Made by a program: the position numbers and the translations under genes
Assembly (NCBI GenBank): GCA_946480695.1
Contig: CAMLKG010000056.1
Coordinates: forward strand, 1-10,871
DNA from: an uncultured Cellvibrio sp.
GTDB lineage: Bacteria > Pseudomonadota > Gammaproteobacteria > Pseudomonadales > Cellvibrionaceae
Length of the DNA: 10,871 nt
Reading direction: 5' to 3'
Notes under the pieces: model-generated
Seen by the model: only the letters and a program-made list of their open reading frames with translations
Database searches by the model: none
What the model was told of the DNA's origin: nothing
Part shown: in pieces, positions 6,801-10,871 of the stretch
Numbering within the stretch: the first letter of the stretch is position 1
Layout: the number at the start of each line of letters is the position of its first letter

Positions 6801-7927
6801 GCCAAATCGTTGCTTCCGGCAAAGGCGTGAAGAAAGGCGAAGCCATGACCCACGAAATTCTGGATGGTCTGGAAAAAGATCAGTGGTTCAAGCTGCGCAT
6901 GAACGAAGAAGCGCTGAATGAGCAAATTGATCGCGCCGAAGAGCAGCTGGCTGAACGTCGCAAAATCCTTGACGAGCGTTTTGAAGACAAGAAGCGCAAA
7001 TTGTCTACCGGTGATGACCTGGCGCCGGGCGTTCTGAAAATTGTTAAGGTTTACCTCGCTATCAAGCGTCGTATCCAGCCTGGTGACAAGATGGCGGGTC
7101 GCCACGGTAACAAAGGGGTTATCTCGGTCATTATGCCGATCGAAGATATGCCTTATGACGAAAACGGTGAGACGGTTGACATCGTACTCAACCCGCTCGG
7201 CGTACCTTCACGTATGAACGTGGGTCAGGTGTTGGAGATGCACTTGGGTATGGCCGCCAAGGGTTTGGGTGTGAAGATCAACAAGATGCTGCAAGAGCAA
7301 AAAGCAATTGCTGACATTCGCGCGTTCCTCGAGGATATTTACAACAAAACCGGTGACGTAGCGGCGAAAGAAGATCTGGCGTCTTTCTCTGATAAAGAAA
7401 TTGTAGATCTGGCCCAAAACCTGGTTGACGGTGTGCCTATGGCAACGCCGGTATTTGATGGTGCCAAAGAGCACGAAATCAAAGCCCTGTTGCGTTTGGC
7501 TGGTTTGTCCGATTCTGGCCAAACCATCCTTTATGACGGACGTACCGGTGATCAATTCACCCGTCCGGTGACTGTAGGTTACATGTACATGTTGAAACTG
7601 AACCACTTGGTGGACGACAAAATGCACGCGCGTTCAACCGGTTCTTACAGCCTTGTTACCCAGCAGCCCCTGGGCGGTAAGGCGCAATTCGGTGGCCAGC
7701 GCTTCGGTGAGATGGAAGTGTGGGCACTGGAAGCCTACGGTGCCGCTTACACCTTGCAGGAAATGCTCACAGTTAAGTCTGATGACGTTGCAGGCCGTAC
7801 CAAAATGTACAAAAACATTGTGGATGGCGACCATCGTATGGAACCGGGTATGCCCGAATCCTTCAATGTATTGGTCAAGGAAATCCGCTCTCTGGGTATC
7901 AATATTGAGCTTGAGCAGGAAGATTAA
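3842..7927 (+). CDS. rpoB: DNA-directed RNA polymerase subunit beta
   Basis: The beta subunit (1361 residues; E. coli 1342) forms one pincer of RNA polymerase and part of the active site. The start [21 protein letters not shown] matches the family; an ATG at 3797 would add 15 unrelated residues. Visible landmarks are RSPGVFF at 155-161 and the rifampicin pocket at about 514-580. There D522, H532 and S537 equal E. coli D516, H526 and S531, all in the sensitive state. GYNFEDS at 815-821 carries E819 and D820, and [12 protein letters not shown] carries K1083 and K1091, equal to E. coli K1065 and K1073. The C-terminal clamp-contact segment is at about 1255-1361, ending [12 protein letters not shown]. 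The numbering offset rises from +6 to +18, placing about 12 extra residues between 820 and 1083; the [10 protein letters not shown] segment resembles Pseudomonas. No frameshift is seen. Confidence 0.97.
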   Translation: MAYSYTEKKRIRKDFGKLPHVMDVPYLLAIQLDSYRKFTQAETAPNKRDDMGLHAAFRSVFPIVSYSGNAALEYVSYNLGKAAFDVNECILRGVTYAVPLRVKVRLIIYDRESSNKAIKDIKEQEVYMGEIPLMTDNGTFVINGTERVIVSQLHRSPGVFFDHDKGKTHSSGKLLYSARIIPYRGSWLDFEFDPKDLLYVRIDRRRKLPATILLRALGFSSQEMLGMFFETSSFTLGKDGQFSYEVVPSRLRGDVATFDIKDDKGNVIVEEGRRITARHIRQLEKAGVNQMDVPSEYLLGRSLAKDIVDTRTGELVFECNTEITADALGKIVAAGVEKVETLYTNELDCGPFISETLRIDPTRTALEALVEIYRMMRPGEPPTKESAEALFQNLFFSQERYDLSAVGRMKFNRRLGREAETGEGTLSNDDIVDVMKTLISIRNGKGVVDDIDHLGNRRVRSVGEMAENQFRVGLVRVERAVKERLSMAESEGLMPQDLINAKPVAAAVKEFFGSSQLSQFMDQNNPLSEITHKRRVSALGPGGLTRERAGFEVRDVHPTHYGRVCPIETPEGPNIGLINSLATYARTNNYGFLESPYRKVVNGKVTNEIDFLSAINESEYVIAQASATLDDNGNLTEELVSVRHMNEFALKPAAEVQYMDVSARQVVSVAASLIPFLEHDDANRALMGSNMQRQAVPTLRSQKPLVGTGMERNVASDSGVCVVAKRGGVIDSVDAGRIVVKVHDNEVQAGDAGVDIYNLIKYTRSNQNTCINQRPIVSMGDVVSRGDILADGPSVDMGELALGQNMRIAFMPWNGYNFEDSILVSERVVQEDRFTTIHIQELTCIARDTKLGSEEITADIPNVGESALSKLDESGIVYIGAEVVGGDILVGKVTPKGETQLTPEEKLLRAIFGEKASDVKDTSLRVPSGTKGTVIDVQVFTRDGLEKDQRSLEIEKAQLDEVRKDLNEEYRIVETATFERLRSALVGQIVASGKGVKKGEAMTHEILDGLEKDQWFKLRMNEEALNEQIDRAEEQLAERRKILDERFEDKKRKLSTGDDLAPGVLKIVKVYLAIKRRIQPGDKMAGRHGNKGVISVIMPIEDMPYDENGETVDIVLNPLGVPSRMNVGQVLEMHLGMAAKGLGVKINKMLQEQKAIADIRAFLEDIYNKTGDVAAKEDLASFSDKEIVDLAQNLVDGVPMATPVFDGAKEHEIKALLRLAGLSDSGQTILYDGRTGDQFTRPVTVGYMYMLKLNHLVDDKMHARSTGSYSLVTQQPLGGKAQFGGQRFGEMEVWALEAYGAAYTLQEMLTVKSDDVAGRTKMYKNIVDGDHRMEPGMPESFNVLVKEIRSLGINIELEQED

Positions 7928-7940
7928 CCTTCCTGCTTAT

Positions 7941-7977
7941 CGCTCCCTGTACACAGCGGGTTTGTGTGCAGGGAGTG
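7941..7977 (+). other. Strong hairpin after rpoB, no T tract
   Basis: Positions 7941-7955 pair with 7963-7977: a CTCCCTG/CAGGGAG core extended by TACACA with TGTGTG, in total 15 bp with two G-U wobbles and a GCGGGTT loop. It starts 13 bases after the rpoB stop. The following sequence is TGAAACCC, so it is not an intrinsic terminator; rpoC is expected to be cotranscribed. CGGGTTT (7957-7963) can alternatively pair with AAACCCG (7978-7984), excluding part of the hairpin. mRNA processing or 3'-end protection is plausible. Confidence 0.7.
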
Positions 7978-8025
7978 AAACCCGGATACAGTAAAACCCA
8001 AGAATTTGCCTCGAAGTTTAATGAA

Positions 8026-8048
8026 AGCTCCGCTGGAGCTAACAGGAG
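8026..8048 (+). promoter_or_regulatory. rpoC ribosome binding site next to a hairpin
   Basis: AGCTCC (8026-8031) pairs perfectly with GGAGCT (8035-8040) around GCT. The Shine-Dalgarno AGGAG (8044-8048) follows three bases later and ends 8 bases before the TTG at 8057. The hairpin also contains a GGAG decoy (8035-8038), which it masks. The spacing supports TTG as the start. Confidence 0.7.
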
Positions 8049-8056
8049 AAAGCGCC

Positions 8057-10871
8057 TTGAAAGACTTACTGAATTTGCTCAAGTCCCAGGGACAAGTCGA
8101 AGAGTTCGACTCTATTCGTATCAGCTTGGCATCACCTGAAATGATTCGCTCGTGGTCGTTTGGCGAAGTAAAGAAGCCAGAGACTATTAACTACCGTACC
8201 TTCAAGCCCGAGCGTGAAGGCCTGTTCTGCGCCAAGATTTTTGGCCCGGTAAAAGATTACGAATGCTTGTGCGGCAAGTACAAGCGGATGAAACATCGCG
8301 GCATTATCTGTGAGAAATGCGGTGTTGAAGTGACGCTGGCCAAGGTGCGCCGTGAGCGTATGGGCCATATTGAATTGGCCAGTCCGGTCGCCCACATCTG
8401 GTTCCTGAAATCCCTGCCGAGCCGTATCGGTTTGTTGCTGGATATGACCCTGCGCGATATTGAGCGCGTGCTTTACTTTGAATCCTATGTAGTGACCGAG
8501 CCGGGCATGACTACCCTGGAGCGCGGCCAGTTGCTCACCGACGAGCAATACTTTGAAGCCATGGAAGAGTTCGGTGATGAATTCGAAGCGCAAATGGGTG
8601 CTGAAGCTATCCAGACGTTGATGCGCGCGATTGATCTGGAATCTGAAATCCAGCGCCTGCGCGAGGAAATTCCGAATACCACCAGCGAAACCAAAATCAA
8701 AAAATACTCCAAGCGCCTGAAGCTGCTTGAAGCGTTCCATTTCTCTGGCAACAAGCCGGAGTGGATGGTGATGGAAGTATTGCCGGTATTGCCGCCTGAT
8801 TTGCGTCCCCTGGTTCCATTGGATGGTGGCCGTTTCGCGACTTCCGATCTGAATGATTTGTACCGTCGTGTTATCAACCGTAATAATCGTTTGAAACGCC
8901 TGCTGGACCTGAATGCGCCGGACATTATCGTACGCAACGAAAAACGTATGCTACAGGAAGCGGTAGATGCCTTGCTGGATAACGGCCGTCGCGGTCGTGC
9001 GATTACCGGCTCCAACAAGCGTCCATTAAAATCTTTGGCTGACATGATTAAAGGTAAGCAGGGCCGTTTCCGTCAAAACCTGCTTGGTAAGCGCGTGGAC
9101 TATTCCGGTCGTTCGGTGATCGTGGTGGGCCCGACTCTGCGCCTGCACCAGTGCGGCCTGCCCAAGAAAATGGCATTGGAATTGTTCAAGCCATTTATTT
9201 TCAGCAAGCTCGAATTGCGTGGTCTGGCTACCACTATTAAAGCTGCCAAGAAAATGGTTGAGCGCGAAGAAGCGGTGGTGTGGGATATCCTCGACGAAGT
9301 AATCCGCGAGCACCCGGTACTCCTGAACCGCGCACCGACCCTTCACCGCCTTGGAATCCAGGCGTTTGAGCCGGTGTTGATTGAGGGTAAGGCGATCCAG
9401 CTTCACCCGTTGGTTTGTTCTGCGTATAACGCGGACTTCGACGGCGACCAGATGGCGGTTCACGTTCCCTTGACGCTGGAAGCCCAGCTTGAGGCGCGTG
9501 CGCTGATGATGTCGACCAACAACATTTTGTCTCCAGCTTCCGGCGAACCCATTATTGTTCCTTCCCAGGACGTGGTGTTGGGTTTGTACTGGATGACCCG
9601 TGAGCGCACTAACGCCAAGGGCGAAGGCATGGTGTTTGCCGATACCGCCGAGGTATCCCGCGCCTACTATTCCAAACAGGTTGATTTGCAAGCGCGTATC
9701 AAGGTGCGTCTGACTGAAACCCTGATCGGCGCGGAAGGTGAAAAAACCAGCGAAACCAAGCTCGTGCAGACCACCGTTGGTCGTGTGCTGTTGTGGGAAA
9801 TCGTACCCGCAGGCATTCCGCTGGAGATGATCAATCGCCCCATGGTGAAGAAAGCGATCTCTGCGGTGATCAATTACTGCTATCGCGTAGTAGGCCTGAA
9901 AGCGACGGTGATTTTCGCTGACCGGTTGATGTATATGGGCTATGACTTTTCTACCAAATCCGGTTCATCCATTGGGGTTAATGACTTTACTATCCCTGCT
10001 GCCAAAGCCGAAATCATTGCGCGCGCTGATGCCGAAGTGAAGGAAATTGAAACCCAGTACGCCTCGGGTCTGGTGACCCAGGGTGAGAAATACAACAAAG
10101 TTATTGATATCTGGTCCCGTGCAAACGATCTGGTGGCCAAATCGATGATGGAAGGTATTTCCAAAGAAACGGTAATTAACCGCGAAGGTCAGGAAGAACA
10201 GCAGGCCTCTTTCAACTCCGTATTTATGTACGCCGACTCGGGTGCGCGCGGCTCGCCCGCCCAGATCCGTCAGTTGGCGGGTATGCGTGGCCTGATGGCG
10301 CGTCCGGACGGCTCCATTATTGAGACGCCGATTAAGGCGAACTTCCGTGAAGGCTTGAACGTACTCCAGTACTTCATTTCAACCCACGGTGCGCGTAAAG
10401 GTTTGGCGGATACCGCACTGAAAACTGCGAACTCCGGTTACCTGACCCGTCGCCTGGTAGATGTTGCGCAGGACCTGGTAGTAACCATGCAAGACTGTGG
10501 TACCGATGAAGGCCTCACGATGTCACCGGTAATTGAGGGGGGTGACGTTATTGAATCCCTGGGTGACCGTATCCTCGGCCGTGTTGTCGCGCGCGATGTA
10601 ATCCGTCCGGGCAGTGATGAAATCCTGGTTCCGGCTGGAACCATGATTGATGAGGCCTGGGTTGAGCGTGTAGAAGCAATGGGTATTGACGAGGTCCTGG
10701 TGCGCTCGCCAATTACCTGTGAAGCGCGCAGCGGTATCTGTTCCATGTGCTATGGCCGCGACTTGGCCCGTGGTCACCGCGTTAACGTGGGTGAAGCGGT
10801 TGGTGTTATCGCTGCCCAGTCGATCGGTGAGCCGGGTACCCAGCTGACCATGCGTACCTTCCACATCGGTG
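8057..10871 (+). CDS. rpoC: DNA-directed RNA polymerase subunit beta' (3' end outside the window)
   Basis: The first 938 codons of the beta' subunit (about 1400 in the family) are present; the gene runs off the right edge. Beta' holds the catalytic magnesium and most DNA contacts. The start is TTG, giving [17 protein letters not shown]; an in-frame ATG at 8021 would add 12 residues but lacks a good Shine-Dalgarno. Residue numbers match E. coli exactly: N-terminal zinc cysteines C70, C72, C85 and C88; the sigma-binding clamp coiled coil from about 265; the NADFDGD loop with D460, D462 and D464; the bridge helix around 769-805 ([19 protein letters not shown]); second zinc site C814, C888, C895 and C898. 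The trigger-loop start TMRTFHIG (M932, R933, H936) is the last segment seen. Reading frame is intact throughout. Confidence 0.97.
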   Translation, partial: MKDLLNLLKSQGQVEEFDSIRISLASPEMIRSWSFGEVKKPETINYRTFKPEREGLFCAKIFGPVKDYECLCGKYKRMKHRGIICEKCGVEVTLAKVRRERMGHIELASPVAHIWFLKSLPSRIGLLLDMTLRDIERVLYFESYVVTEPGMTTLERGQLLTDEQYFEAMEEFGDEFEAQMGAEAIQTLMRAIDLESEIQRLREEIPNTTSETKIKKYSKRLKLLEAFHFSGNKPEWMVMEVLPVLPPDLRPLVPLDGGRFATSDLNDLYRRVINRNNRLKRLLDLNAPDIIVRNEKRMLQEAVDALLDNGRRGRAITGSNKRPLKSLADMIKGKQGRFRQNLLGKRVDYSGRSVIVVGPTLRLHQCGLPKKMALELFKPFIFSKLELRGLATTIKAAKKMVEREEAVVWDILDEVIREHPVLLNRAPTLHRLGIQAFEPVLIEGKAIQLHPLVCSAYNADFDGDQMAVHVPLTLEAQLEARALMMSTNNILSPASGEPIIVPSQDVVLGLYWMTRERTNAKGEGMVFADTAEVSRAYYSKQVDLQARIKVRLTETLIGAEGEKTSETKLVQTTVGRVLLWEIVPAGIPLEMINRPMVKKAISAVINYCYRVVGLKATVIFADRLMYMGYDFSTKSGSSIGVNDFTIPAAKAEIIARADAEVKEIETQYASGLVTQGEKYNKVIDIWSRANDLVAKSMMEGISKETVINREGQEEQQASFNSVFMYADSGARGSPAQIRQLAGMRGLMARPDGSIIETPIKANFREGLNVLQYFISTHGARKGLADTALKTANSGYLTRRLVDVAQDLVVTMQDCGTDEGLTMSPVIEGGDVIESLGDRILGRVVARDVIRPGSDEILVPAGTMIDEAWVERVEAMGIDEVLVRSPITCEARSGICSMCYGRDLARGHRVNVGEAVGVIAAQSIGEPGTQLTMRTFHIG

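Noticed and set aside
7956..7999. A pseudoknot between the loop of the post-rpoB hairpin and the downstream AACCCG or AACCC
   Set aside because: For the nearest partner only one base would have to cross a 15-bp stem, which is not sterically possible. The farther partner offers only about 5 bp.
8132..9691. Long reverse-strand frames of 186-221 residues opposite rpoC, and similar ones opposite rpoB (such as 6560-7105)
   Set aside because: They are antisense shadows of highly conserved, codon-biased genes. Their translations show no recognisable domain, and no ribosome binding or promoter signals accompany them.

Overview
This window is a core-genome segment of a gammaproteobacterium. It carries the 3' end of tuf, then tRNA-Trp, secE, nusG, rplK, rplA, rplJ, rplL, rpoB and the first two thirds of rpoC, all on the + strand. 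The proteins read most like those of Pseudomonas and the cellulolytic Cellvibrio/Saccharophagus group. The pointers are the RpoC start [17 protein letters not shown], the long RpoB of 1361 residues, a tRNA-Trp between tuf and secE, and base composition near 50% GC by eye. I place it in or near Cellvibrionales from remembered sequences, without a database search.

Layout. Positions 1-59 hold the last codons of EF-Tu, followed by a perfect 11-bp palindromic hairpin. tRNA-Trp (113-188, CCA encoded) lies just ahead of secE (214-582) and nusG (588-1121). The 143-base nusG-rplK gap holds a terminator-like hairpin and then a structured leader that is probably the L1 autoregulatory site. rplK (1265-1696) and rplA (1698-2393) are one base apart. 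The 243-base gap before rplJ is a clear L10(L12) binding leader with further hairpins running up to the ribosome binding site. rplJ (2637-3128, GTG start) and rplL (3194-3562) follow. The 279-base gap before rpoB holds an intrinsic attenuator flanked by complementary arms. rpoB runs 3842-7927. After a 129-base gap with two strong hairpins, rpoC begins at a TTG (8057) and leaves the window.

How it works together. The genes supply translation (EF-Tu, tRNA-Trp, the L11/L1 stalk and the L10/L12 stalk), transcription (RNA polymerase beta and beta', NusG) and protein export (SecE). In well-studied relatives this cluster is balanced by three devices: L1 repressing rplKA, the L10-L12 complex repressing rplJL, and partial termination between rplL and rpoB so that far more stalk protein than polymerase is made. 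Sequence structures in the right places for all three are visible here.

I found no mobile element, CRISPR array, defence system, unknown gene, frameshift or sign of transfer. The reverse strand contains only shadows of the conserved genes. The points worth a second look are in the intergenic RNA structures and the start codons; I do not see an undescribed system here.
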